Assembly: GCF_016287535.1 (NCBI RefSeq)
Contig: NZ_JAEFAJ010000005.1
Location: forward strand, 1 to 64,000
Direction: 5' to 3'
Source: Ruminococcus sp.
GTDB taxonomy: Bacteria; Bacillota; Clostridia; Oscillospirales; Ruminococcaceae
DNA: 64,000 nucleotides
Both the position numbers and the translations under genes were made by a program. Numbering within the stretch: position 1 is the first letter of the stretch; the number at the start of each line of letters is the position of its first letter. Under the pieces are notes generated by a model. That model saw only the letters and a program-made list of their open reading frames with translations. It was not told the origin of the DNA and did no database searches. This document shows positions 35,897 to 45,034 of the stretch, piece after piece.

Positions 35897-38800
35897 TTAT
35901 TCATTTTCATTTTCTTCTGATTTACTGCTGACATATAAGAACAACAGGAAAGCAGCAAGTAACATTGTTGATATGCCGAATACCGTATATCCGGTAACCG
36001 GTGTTCCGCCCGCCGGAGGCAGCCGGAAAGGCGACCTGTCAAGGAAGAAATTCGCAGTATATACGCTGTTACCGTCCTGATCGGTCTGAGGTGATGTTAA
36101 TTCAACTGTAATTGAATCCGCTCCATAGCCGGGCGGGGGATCTTCACACTTTACCATGTATGTCCCGTTCGCAGCTATTCCGGCGTCAACATTTGTCCAT
36201 GATACAGTACCGTCCTTGTTTTCCTTCAGGGTTCCGACCTGATTTGTGCCGGTACTGTCATACAATACAAATGTGCCTTCTTTAAGCTTGTTCGCATTCG
36301 TTTTAGGTAAAGCAGGATTTTCAGTATTCATGTATGTTTTGCTGTAGATATTCACATTGAGGATCAGCTTCGTACTGCTGCCTGCATCGGAATAATAGAC
36401 ATTGCGTGTTTCGTTTTTCAGTGCAACTCCGGTAACAGGGTCCTCGCTGGCTTCATATCCGGCAATATCATACGACTTGATACTGTAGCTCATACCGTAC
36501 AGCAAACTATCATAATGTTTACTATCGCCTGCTGTTGTGCCTCTTTTTTCAGTGTCTTCGATATTATTGCCATACCAGTAATCCACATTAATTGTAATAT
36601 GTGCGTCTTTCCAGTGTGCATACAGCTCAATCGGATCTGATGCATTTTCAGGTACTATCATATCGTCTTCGATAAGCTGACCGCTTGCGGTATACCAGCC
36701 GTCGAAAATATATTCCTTGCATACTGCTGTCGGAAGACCCACGAATGTATCCGAATCCGGATCATAACCGTATTCCATGCCTTTAGCTGCATTTCTGCTT
36801 GTTTTTTCAAGAATTATATCTGCAGCAGGCGGTTTCACCTGTTCATCATTATAAAACTCATGGAAGTTAACGGTCACTGTCTGAGGTACAGGTTTGTAAT
36901 AAACATAGTAGACTGCCTTCTCATCAGCTTTGAGAGTTCCTGATACATACCGTACATTTTCCTCAGCATTCTTGTCATTCAGCTTTGTCCTCTGATATAT
37001 CCTGTAACCTGCCGGAGCAACTATATCATCTTCCTTATCAAAATCACCGCTGACAGTATAATTCAATACCGGACTGTCTGCAAACAGTGTATTTTCAGAA
37101 GTCGGGATACCGTATTTGTCACATTCGACCTTGTAGACCGTAAGATTGCCCGCCGCAGGGTCATAGTAAACCGTCCGTTCTTTTCCTCTATATGTTTTAC
37201 CGTCAATGATCATGTCTGCCAGACCAGCCTTGAACGCTTCATCCACAGTTCCGGAGATATAAGCCTGTCTGGGAGTATACCCGGCTTTTTCAGGCGATCT
37301 TACCATATAAGTCGCACCGTCTGTAAGAGCGATATCATATGTATCGGTTTCCGGATCATATTCTGTATAATCAGGTGAAGTATAAGTATCAAAAGGCTCT
37401 GAACTGCCGGTCATACAGTATTTTATGACCAGCTTGTAAGTTTCGGGAACATAACGGCCTATAACATATATAGCCGTATCGCCCATAGTATGCGGGGCGC
37501 TGTCCTCATTTCCGTCAGGCCATGTCCAGCAATAGCTCGTATAGCCCTCCGGATAATCACCTGAAGCCGGAGTATAGGGTTTAGCCTCATCAATCACTTC
37601 GCCTCTGTTATACTTACCACCGTCAGCTGATACATATGAGATTCCATTATTGATTCCGTTATTCGGATCATAAACCTCATAGTAGTAATGTACCTGATGT
37701 TTATTATTTTCTGTCTGAGCTTCACCTTCAGCTTCTATAGTGATATTATTGGTAAAAGCGCTGCTTGGTATAGTGATTATGAGTTTACCGTCCTTCTTTG
37801 AAACATCTGCAGCTTTGACCTTATCTGTGCTGACGGTTCCATAGTAAACTTTAACCGCGCTCTCGGCAGGCAGATCATAGCCTGTAACCGGCGGAGAAAG
37901 TTCAAGGACATAAGCGTCATGTATCTCGTCAAGCGTGAACTGATCATACGGAGGAGTCGCTGATGTATATGAAATACTCGGAGTAAAACTGTCTGTATCA
38001 TCTCCGTTGATATATTTCAGTTCAGCTGCTCCGATATTGGTAAGGGCTTTCGTAACCTTATACCGTACCTTGACGTCTATCTGAGCGCTTTTCTTTACCG
38101 CTGAAACAGGCGGTATAACTATAGCTTTCTGAGCTGTGGCTTTGGGTTCAAGAACTCCGACTACCGAACATATACCGTCACTGGTAAAGGGTTCGGTCGG
38201 ACTTACCTCTGTATCGCCTAACTGAACGAAGTCATATTTCCATGAATCACTCGGATATTTCTCCGCAAGCGGCTTGACTTTTCCGCTCATATCAGAAGAA
38301 TTTATCGAATATCCATAATCAACGATAACATCTGTACTGATATTCTGAAACTCAATACCATTATCATCAAGCTCTACATTAGCCCAGTCGGTATTGAAAT
38401 CACGCTTTACAAATCCCGTATCGTCAGTCGGGTCATCTGCCGTTGTACCCGTGTGATTGATAGAAATTTCCGTTGGCGTAGCGCTCATGTAAGTCTCATT
38501 TGCTTGTGAAACATTGCATACATTCAGCAGCGGCACATCATTACCGCCGAGGAAGCCGTCTTTGGGTTTAAGCTTGACCATAACATTGAACTTTCCTCCA
38601 GCACCGCAGGAATACACATCAAAGTTCAGTGTTTTGTTACCATACGTTGCCGTTGCAGGGTTGGTTTTAGCTGTTTCATTTGTTGAAACATTAGTTAATG
38701 CTATACCACTTACTGTAATAGTTCGAGTTGAACTGTTATAGGTAAACGGATCAACCTTTGTGCCATTTACATAAACCTCATAAGGTTCAAAGTATTCTGA

Positions 38801-41800
38801 ATATGTTTCACCAAGTGAGAATGTATACTGATTTAATGTTGTCTGAGCTGTTGTTTTAGCCGCATTCTTTCTTGAAGTTGCGATAGTATCTGATTCAGCA
38901 ACAATATTAAGCTTTGTTATCCTTACAGCACCGTTATCTGATGCAGCTAAATTTCCTACACCGGATATTACTTCAGGCGAAAGAGTAACACTTATTCCAC
39001 CTAAATCTGATATTGTAACAGTTTTATCAACATTATAAAATGACGTATTTCGATAATTCTTTCCTGCATCTTGAGAATCCGCATCAGTTGAGTTGGTTTT
39101 TATTCCATTTTTACCATTATAATAATTATCTAAATCCGAAGTTTCCATACTCCAATTGCCATTTTCTGTTCCATTACTTCCATTTGCACCTTGTCCATCT
39201 CCACCTGAAAAAATTCCCCACGAAGTCACTGCGGCACCATTTCCGCCAGCTCCGCCGCCCGCAATTATTAAAGGATTGTTATTTAAAAAGATAGCAGAAT
39301 AAGCTCCACCATATCCGCCGTTTCCGTAAACACGTCTATTTGAACCATAATTTGCAAAAACTTCTTCTGCATCATTTCCCTTTTTCCCTGTAATAATACT
39401 TACCACGTCTGTTGTAGTAAGATAAGCATATCCACCTACATATCCGCCATTTCCTCCATAACCTATAATACCTTCTTCTTCTTCGTGTCCCAAAGCCAAT
39501 CCACTCCAGTTTTTAGCAATTCCACCATTTCCGCCTTTAGCGCCTCTTGCCTCTATATAATAGAAGCCGTCTGACGGAACGGTAAATGTCTGTGTTGAAG
39601 TGTTGTAGGAATAATTGTTTTGTGTATTTGCTCCTGTTTCTGCTTTAAGTACATAAGCATCTGTATTAGTACCGAGATCATCAGATGTTGAAACATCTGC
39701 ATCTAAAGTAAGATCATAGGTTTTACTTGTATTGTTGTACGAAAGCGTTTTCTTAGGAATAACTTCAAATCCGTCTATATTAAGGGTCGATGAATCAATA
39801 CACCTTACATAAGCCGTCTTGGTTACGGTCTCGGTCGCTTCGTTTGCCGTACCTACCGTCGCCGAAATACTGCCCGGATTTGTTGTTATCGTCGCCGTTA
39901 TCGGGTAATCTTTAGTTTTTCCGACATCAGCTGCCGCTACTGTATAACTCTGATCCGCAGGATAAGTTATACTTGAAATATATGGGTCACTTGCATCAGG
40001 ATATAAAGGTGTGTAAAGATTAGAAAGATTGTAACCCTCACCTTCGCTTTTTACAAGGTTATTTGTCGTAAAATTAATATTATACGGCACATTTACGTGA
40101 GATACCTTGTAATCATCGGCATATTTGTCAGAAGTTGTATCATCAGTCATAAAAGCACATTGCTTCTGACTTGCACCCTCGCCCGATGTACAGCTGAAAG
40201 CATTATCTGATGTGTAATTGAATATCGGGACACCGTTTCCGCCCATGAAGCTTGTTTTCGGCTTCAATTTGAGAGTAAGTGTCAATGTGTCCTGTGCCTG
40301 TCCTTTTCTTAGACCTCTTGATACAGGCGCTACTGAACCTCTGAACTCTACAGTATTACCTGTTCTGGTAAATTTACGGTTCTGCGAATCAGGTGTACTT
40401 TCAAGAGGAAAGTCCCTGCCGTCAACATTATTTACACATTTTGTGCCTTCGGGAACTATATCGAAGTAGTTCGAGACCGTACCGCTGATAGTCACGTCAT
40501 TCAGATAATCATAATGAGCGTCTTCAGGCAGATACCTTATAACTATCGCTCCGCCTATTTCTTTATTATCGTTTTCGTCCTGCTGAACGAAATAATCATC
40601 GTTATCAGGTCTTCCCAGCGGCTGAAAACCTCTTATACCGGTATTGGTTCCATCGTCATATCCGGACGCTATATAGGACGAACCACCGCCGCCGCCGCCG
40701 ACGTTGTTAGCGTCTATGATGATGTTCTGGATTCCGCCGCCGCCTCCTGCGAAGCCTGCGCCGCCGCCGCCTCCGTGGAGATTTCCGGCACCGCCTACGC
40801 CTCGTTTGAGCTCTGTATGGTATATCCTCTGCCAGTCATTGGCATATGTACTTGCCTGCATACCGCCAAATGTGGTCTTTGCGATACCCTCTGGCCTGTC
40901 AGTTCCGCCTTGTCCGACGTAACTTGTCTTGCCGCCTGAGCTTGTACCGTTATAACCTGCGTAGTATGTACCGGTATTAAAGCTGCCTATATCCGGTGTT
41001 GCTTTTATAGAGCTTTCCGGTGAACCGCCGTCACCGCCATCCGCGTGCATTTTCAGCACCAGTGCTGTAAGGTGGAAGCCGTTAGCGCCCGCAGCGCCTC
41101 CGCCTCCGCCTCCTGCTATCATAAGGACCTTTTCCGGATCATCTCTCAGATTGGACAGATCCGGCGGAGAAGGTGCTGTTTCCGGGTCAGTGATGAGGTT
41201 CTCCTCAACAGGTTTTTTGTCAAGCAGATAAACAGCGGAATAACCGCCGCCTGCACCTACAGAAACAAAAGCCAGTTCACCTGCGCCGCCGCCGTCACCG
41301 TCAGTACCGCCGCCTTTAATATCGTAAGTCTTGCTTTCGCCCTTACTTCCTATCTCATAAACGAGCTTCTTGCCGAGGTTGCCATTTGCTTCACTGACTT
41401 CAAGCGTACCATATACCCAGCCGCCTGAGCCGCCTACACCGCTTCTTCCTGTGAGGAAGCCTCTGCCGCCGTCACCGCCGTCGCCGCCCCACAGTTCTAT
41501 GAGGTAGGTTCCCTCCTTATCAAGATCATAGTAGCCGTCTTTAATTTTCAGTCGGCTCTCGCTGATATCCGAAAAGGAATAATCAGCTGATATTTTTGAA
41601 GTAAATGTAAATGTTCCGTCACCGTTATCCACGAGGGTATCGCCGTGATTCAGCTTTGCAGATTCAAGATTCGTAACATTGCTTGCAATCTCCGGGAACG
41701 GAACTGAATCGCTGTTCTGAGCAGAGGGTGCAGCCGTTGATATTAAAGGCATTGCCGTTGCAAATTGTTCAATGCTCAGCATAACTGAGAGCAGAATAGA

Positions 41801-41830
41801 CATTATTCTGTTTTTGCCTTTGGTTTTCAA
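35897..41830 (-). CDS. Very large glycine-rich pilus tip/adhesin protein with LPPAGG sorting signal
   Basis: 1,977 aa. Signal peptide (1-~38); two Gly-rich regions with GGGGGAGFAGGGGG and GGGGGGSSYIASGYDDG motifs (~150-450 and ~840-1000) resembling the glycine-rich domain of bacterial surface proteins; repeated beta domains; several MucBP-like units (VNYWYG...GYEASEDPVTGV...RNVYYSD); a final SpaA-like fold; then LPPAGGTPVTG, membrane helix and acidic tail. LPPAGG is an unusual LPxTG variant. Start: TTG at 41830 with AGGTG 6 nt upstream. First gene of the pilus operon, so it is the likely tip adhesin; its ligand is unknown. Confidence 0.88.
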   Translation of the reverse strand: MKTKGKNRIMSILLSVMLSIEQFATAMPLISTAAPSAQNSDSVPFPEIASNVTNLESAKLNHGDTLVDNGDGTFTFTSKISADYSFSDISESRLKIKDGYYDLDKEGTYLIELWGGDGGDGGRGFLTGRSGVGGSGGWVYGTLEVSEANGNLGKKLVYEIGSKGESKTYDIKGGGTDGDGGGAGELAFVSVGAGGGYSAVYLLDKKPVEENLITDPETAPSPPDLSNLRDDPEKVLMIAGGGGGGAAGANGFHLTALVLKMHADGGDGGSPESSIKATPDIGSFNTGTYYAGYNGTSSGGKTSYVGQGGTDRPEGIAKTTFGGMQASTYANDWQRIYHTELKRGVGGAGNLHGGGGGAGFAGGGGGIQNIIIDANNVGGGGGGSSYIASGYDDGTNTGIRGFQPLGRPDNDDYFVQQDENDNKEIGGAIVIRYLPEDAHYDYLNDVTISGTVSNYFDIVPEGTKCVNNVDGRDFPLESTPDSQNRKFTRTGNTVEFRGSVAPVSRGLRKGQAQDTLTLTLKLKPKTSFMGGNGVPIFNYTSDNAFSCTSGEGASQKQCAFMTDDTTSDKYADDYKVSHVNVPYNINFTTNNLVKSEGEGYNLSNLYTPLYPDASDPYISSITYPADQSYTVAAADVGKTKDYPITATITTNPGSISATVGTANEATETVTKTAYVRCIDSSTLNIDGFEVIPKKTLSYNNTSKTYDLTLDADVSTSDDLGTNTDAYVLKAETGANTQNNYSYNTSTQTFTVPSDGFYYIEARGAKGGNGGIAKNWSGLALGHEEEEGIIGYGGNGGYVGGYAYLTTTDVVSIITGKKGNDAEEVFANYGSNRRVYGNGGYGGAYSAIFLNNNPLIIAGGGAGGNGAAVTSWGIFSGGDGQGANGSNGTENGNWSMETSDLDNYYNGKNGIKTNSTDADSQDAGKNYRNTSFYNVDKTVTISDLGGISVTLSPEVISGVGNLAASDNGAVRITKLNIVAESDTIATSRKNAAKTTAQTTLNQYTFSLGETYSEYFEPYEVYVNGTKVDPFTYNSSTRTITVSGIALTNVSTNETAKTNPATATYGNKTLNFDVYSCGAGGKFNVMVKLKPKDGFLGGNDVPLLNVCNVSQANETYMSATPTEISINHTGTTADDPTDDTGFVKRDFNTDWANVELDDNGIEFQNISTDVIVDYGYSINSSDMSGKVKPLAEKYPSDSWKYDFVQLGDTEVSPTEPFTSDGICSVVGVLEPKATAQKAIVIPPVSAVKKSAQIDVKVRYKVTKALTNIGAAELKYINGDDTDSFTPSISYTSATPPYDQFTLDEIHDAYVLELSPPVTGYDLPAESAVKVYYGTVSTDKVKAADVSKKDGKLIITIPSSAFTNNITIEAEGEAQTENNKHQVHYYYEVYDPNNGINNGISYVSADGGKYNRGEVIDEAKPYTPASGDYPEGYTSYCWTWPDGNEDSAPHTMGDTAIYVIGRYVPETYKLVIKYCMTGSSEPFDTYTSPDYTEYDPETDTYDIALTDGATYMVRSPEKAGYTPRQAYISGTVDEAFKAGLADMIIDGKTYRGKERTVYYDPAAGNLTVYKVECDKYGIPTSENTLFADSPVLNYTVSGDFDKEDDIVAPAGYRIYQRTKLNDKNAEENVRYVSGTLKADEKAVYYVYYKPVPQTVTVNFHEFYNDEQVKPPAADIILEKTSRNAAKGMEYGYDPDSDTFVGLPTAVCKEYIFDGWYTASGQLIEDDMIVPENASDPIELYAHWKDAHITINVDYWYGNNIEDTEKRGTTAGDSKHYDSLLYGMSYSIKSYDIAGYEASEDPVTGVALKNETRNVYYSDAGSSTKLILNVNIYSKTYMNTENPALPKTNANKLKEGTFVLYDSTGTNQVGTLKENKDGTVSWTNVDAGIAANGTYMVKCEDPPPGYGADSITVELTSPQTDQDGNSVYTANFFLDRSPFRLPPAGGTPVTGYTVFGISTMLLAAFLLFLYVSSKSEENENE

Positions 41831-41924
41831 ACGCTTCACCTCGCCTTCTGTCAATTCTATATAGATAATTGATTTATCTTATATGTTTTTGATGCATAAA
41901 TATTATGTCTTATTTGTATAGTTT

Positions 41925-41953
41925 ATTATAACTTTTCGATTTGTTTTTGTCAA
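41925..41953 (-). promoter_or_regulatory. Consensus promoter of the pilus operon
   Basis: TTGACA (41948-41953) and TATAAT (41925-41930) on the minus strand, 17-nt spacer. The ~95-nt leader to the TTG start is AT-rich. Between this promoter and the terminator at 42198 I see no gene. Confidence 0.85.
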
Positions 41954-42197
41954 TGAATAGAGTTATGCTTTTCAATTGGAGGGAAAGATTTCAGAAGTTG
42001 CAACAAATCACGTTAAAAATTATTGTTATATATTACAACTAAATATGAATATTTTATTACTCGTTTTTGAATATTTTTATTTCCACACTGTATATTATTC
42101 CTCTTTCATCGAGAAAAATTCGCAGCAAATTTATACTTGTAGTAGATTATAATAAATCAAATACATTTGTAAATATTCAAGTCTGCATAAAAAAACA

Positions 42198-42221
42198 GAG
42201 CCGGGATCGAAATCCCGGCTC
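42198..42221 (-). terminator. Terminator of the GH11-CE3 gene
   Basis: GAGCCGGGAT/ATCCCGGCTC stem with GAAA-type tetraloop, followed by T7 on the minus strand. Confidence 0.92.
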
Positions 42222-42247
42222 CGCTGGTAAAAAGGGTAAATTATATC

Positions 42248-44668
42248 TTATAAGCTTTTGATTATTCCAAGAAGGAATTCCTGGATCCTGAGGGCATCGT
42301 TGGTTGTAAGACCGTCGCCGTCAGTGTCTGCATTTACCTTGCCCTGCTCTGTAAGAGCGTTGGAATCTGTACCGCCTACGCCGTACTTGTTCGGATTAGC
42401 AAGTGACTGCATTATGAGAACTGCGTCTGCCATATCAACAGTATCGTCGCAGTTTACATCTCCTGCCTTTGTTACTGTAAGCTGAGGAGCTGTAGTTGTA
42501 GTGGTAGTTGTGACAGGCTCTGTGGTTGTAGTAGTTGTTGTGGTAGTTGTAGTTGTAGTTGTTGTTGTTGTTGTAGTTGTGGTGGTAGTGGTAGTGGTAG
42601 TTGTAGTAGTTGTTGTGGTTGTTGTTACAGCAGGCTGTGAAGCCTTTACATATCCGTCAATAGTCTCAGCGAAGAAGTTGCCTATCTTCTTGTAGCCGCC
42701 GCCGTTGGGGTGGAGCTGGTCGCCGCTGATATCGTTCATACCGTCGAGACAGCCGTGAACATCGGCAAACTTTACGTTCTTGCCCTTGCTTGCGTACTCT
42801 TCAGCAACACTCTTTACTGTGTTGTTGTAGTTGCCTATCTTCTGTGTGTTTCCGCCGTAAGCTGTATGCTCCGGAACTGAGCACAGGAAGATAACGCCGT
42901 CAGAAGGCATATCTGCAAGCATATAATCGAGCATAGCGCGAAGGTCTGATGCACAAGCGTCCATTGAACGGTTAGCTGTCAGATCGTTTGTACCTATCAT
43001 AAGAAGTATGATATCAGGCTGAGTCTGCTTAACAACGTTTCCGTTCTTGAGCTCGTTGTACAAGCTTCCCTTGCCGCCCTGCTGCTGTCCCCAGCTTGGG
43101 ATCTCCTTGATCTGGTAGCCGCTGAAGCCTGCGTGGTTGTCGTCATAAGTGATACCGTTTGCAGAAGCGCTGTCTCTTCCGTTAGGACCTACCATATCTA
43201 TCTTATAGCCCTTCTTTGTGAGAGCGTCATAGAGGTACTTTCTGTAACCGCCCTGCTCTCCGTCACCGTTAGTGATAGAGTCGCCGGCAGGCAGGATCTT
43301 TATGGTCTTGCTCTTGTCGATAGTGCCTGAGCCGGTTCCTGGCTGATCGTTGTTGCCGGGCTGAGTGCTGCCGGACGATGTGCCGACTGTACCCTGTCCT
43401 GTTACGACTGATGAAGCCTTGCCCGACTTGGATACCTGAACAGCGTCCAGATAGAAGTCGCAAAGATCGCCTGAGCTTTCGGGAGTCTCCACATAAAGCG
43501 TGATATCACCCGAATTTGAAGGTATAGTGAACTCTGTATTTTCAAGCTTTGTCCACTCGCCGCTCTTTGCTGTGCAGTCAGCTATCTTTGTGTAGGAAGC
43601 GCCGTTGCCGTCGCCCTGCTGGAGTGACATCTGCATAGTTACATTGCTGCCTGATGTCTGGAGGACCGCAGCACTGAAGCTGTAGGTCTCACCTGCAACA
43701 AATGCACTTGAATCGAGGGGGATAGCACAGCCGTTCCACTCGTTTGCTCTGTCTGTGACATAGAGCGATTTTGCACCGTCATAGTAATTGCTGCTGTTTA
43801 TTGCGACAGAAGCGTTTCCTCTTGCAGTCCAGTCGCCAGCGCCGCTCTCGAAGTCGTTGGTGAAGTAGTCGCCGTTTGCGTCTGGTTCTACTGTTTTCTT
43901 TGGCTGCTCTTCTTCGCCGCCTTCGATACCGTTCTGGTAAACTCTTACGCTCTTTACATTAGCGGAGCCGTTGGACCTGTAGCCCTCGATATTCAGGGAT
44001 ACCTCGTAAAGAGTACCGGACATATCCAGTCCCGCCTTTGACCATGCGTCAAAGTGCTTGCTTACGCTGATAGTACCCTTCATATTGTTCTGTGTATTAT
44101 TTCTCGAACCGCTGGTCTGACGTATGCTCCAGTACTGAGGGAATGTTGCTGTACCGTCGAGGGATGGCTGATTGTAACGCATTGTCTTGGCGATATCATA
44201 GGTATTGCCGTTGAGAGTTACATTTCCCTTTCTCTCCGCGCCGTCTCCGGGTGGACGCCAGTCGCCCCAACCTTCAACTATGTAGTACTCCATAAGTGGA
44301 TTCCTCGTCCAGCCGTAAACGCACATATACGAGTTTCCTCTCGGAGTATACTCTACATCGTAGGTAAGAACGATGTCGTTTCCGATCTGCTTGTAGTTTT
44401 TCTTCTGACTGTCGTAGTTCTTGCCCATACGAGCAAGGAAGTTCTCGATATTGCTCCATGAGCAGGTAAAAGAGCCTGCGCTTGGATTCATTGAAGCCTG
44501 TCCCTGTCCGTTCTGATTCCACATTTCATAGTCGTAGCCGCCTATGTTTCCTCTTGTCTGCTGATCCGCCGCATGAACGAATGAAGCCGGTGCAGCAGGA
44601 GAAGCTGTGGCGATCATCATGGCAGTAGTACCTGCGCATATGATCCTTTTCAAGATACCATTCTTCAT
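42248..44668 (-). CDS. Cellulosomal GH11 xylanase - CBM22 - CE3 acetyl xylan esterase - dockerin
   Basis: 806 aa. Signal peptide (1-34), then AADQQTR. GH11 module (~42-245; YDYEMWNQNG, VLTYDVEYTPRGNSYMCVYGWT and EYYIVEGWG, with catalytic Glu residues). CBM22-like xylan-binding module (~260-420; FTNDFESGAGDWTARG). SGNH esterase of CE3 type (~455-660; LPAGDSITNG nucleophile Ser, GTNDLTANR, and D-x-LHPNGGG for the Asp/His pair). Long poly-Thr linker (~670-715) and type I dockerin (GDVNCDDTVDMADAVLIMQS...DGDGLTTNDALRIQEFLL). It cuts the xylan backbone and removes acetyl groups in one polypeptide. The ATG at 44668 is 9 nt after GAGGA; the earlier ATG abuts the site. Confidence 0.95.
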   Translation of the reverse strand: MKNGILKRIICAGTTAMMIATASPAAPASFVHAADQQTRGNIGGYDYEMWNQNGQGQASMNPSAGSFTCSWSNIENFLARMGKNYDSQKKNYKQIGNDIVLTYDVEYTPRGNSYMCVYGWTRNPLMEYYIVEGWGDWRPPGDGAERKGNVTLNGNTYDIAKTMRYNQPSLDGTATFPQYWSIRQTSGSRNNTQNNMKGTISVSKHFDAWSKAGLDMSGTLYEVSLNIEGYRSNGSANVKSVRVYQNGIEGGEEEQPKKTVEPDANGDYFTNDFESGAGDWTARGNASVAINSSNYYDGAKSLYVTDRANEWNGCAIPLDSSAFVAGETYSFSAAVLQTSGSNVTMQMSLQQGDGNGASYTKIADCTAKSGEWTKLENTEFTIPSNSGDITLYVETPESSGDLCDFYLDAVQVSKSGKASSVVTGQGTVGTSSGSTQPGNNDQPGTGSGTIDKSKTIKILPAGDSITNGDGEQGGYRKYLYDALTKKGYKIDMVGPNGRDSASANGITYDDNHAGFSGYQIKEIPSWGQQQGGKGSLYNELKNGNVVKQTQPDIILLMIGTNDLTANRSMDACASDLRAMLDYMLADMPSDGVIFLCSVPEHTAYGGNTQKIGNYNNTVKSVAEEYASKGKNVKFADVHGCLDGMNDISGDQLHPNGGGYKKIGNFFAETIDGYVKASQPAVTTTTTTTTTTTTTTTTTTTTTTTTTTTTTTTTTTTEPVTTTTTTTAPQLTVTKAGDVNCDDTVDMADAVLIMQSLANPNKYGVGGTDSNALTEQGKVNADTDGDGLTTNDALRIQEFLLGIIKSL

Positions 44669-44785
44669 TTTGATCATTCCTCACTTTCAAAAAAGAAAAT
44701 CAGTTGTTTTATCCTTTTCTGAGCCCGGGAAAAGCACAAAAGTATTTCATATCTGCGTCCCATCTCTTCACGAGCTTCTATACTT

Positions 44786-44814
44786 ATTTTATAACAAAAT
44801 ACATATTTTTTCAA
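44786..44814 (-). promoter_or_regulatory. Promoter of the GH11-CE3 gene
   Basis: TTGAAA (44809-44814) and TAAAAT (44786-44791) on the minus strand with a 17-nt spacer. Confidence 0.6.
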
Positions 44815-44977
44815 GTCATTTCTTGCTAATATTGTTCATTCTTGTTTATTTCAAATATTTTCCAGAATACTTTTACAACTTTCAGAAGCTTTTTTGATCG
44901 CTTTCTGATGCTGTGTGATACCCGTCACAGGTTTACGTGTTACAGTCAGGTAAATACTGCACCGCCGGTGCCCGCTA

Positions 44978-45006
44978 TTGATATTATCGCGTATCTGTGG
45001 TATAAT
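44978..45006 (+). promoter_or_regulatory. Promoter of the dockerin polysaccharide lyase gene
   Basis: TTGATA (44978-44983), 17 nt, TATAAT (45001-45006), only 28 nt before the ATG. A GCACC/GGTGC stem (44959-44971) lies just upstream. The rest of the divergent intergenic region is AT-rich without further signals. Confidence 0.7.
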
Positions 45007-45034
45007 CTTATTATCACAACAGAGGAGGTATAAT

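Noticed and set aside
42530-42640. Short tandem DNA repeats that look like a simple repeat or CRISPR-like array
   Set aside because: They are ACN-Thr codon runs in linkers; there are no unique spacers or palindromic repeats.
42501-42695. Plus-strand Val-rich reading frame over the poly-Thr linker of the GH11-CE3 gene
   Set aside because: It is the reverse complement of Thr codons; low-complexity shadow of a well-supported gene. The same holds for similar frames over the linkers near 2.1-2.3 kb and 24.0-24.4 kb.
44978-45034. N-terminal extension of the lyase gene
   Set aside because: It would translate the promoter; the ATG at 45035 has a GGAGG site and begins a normal signal peptide.
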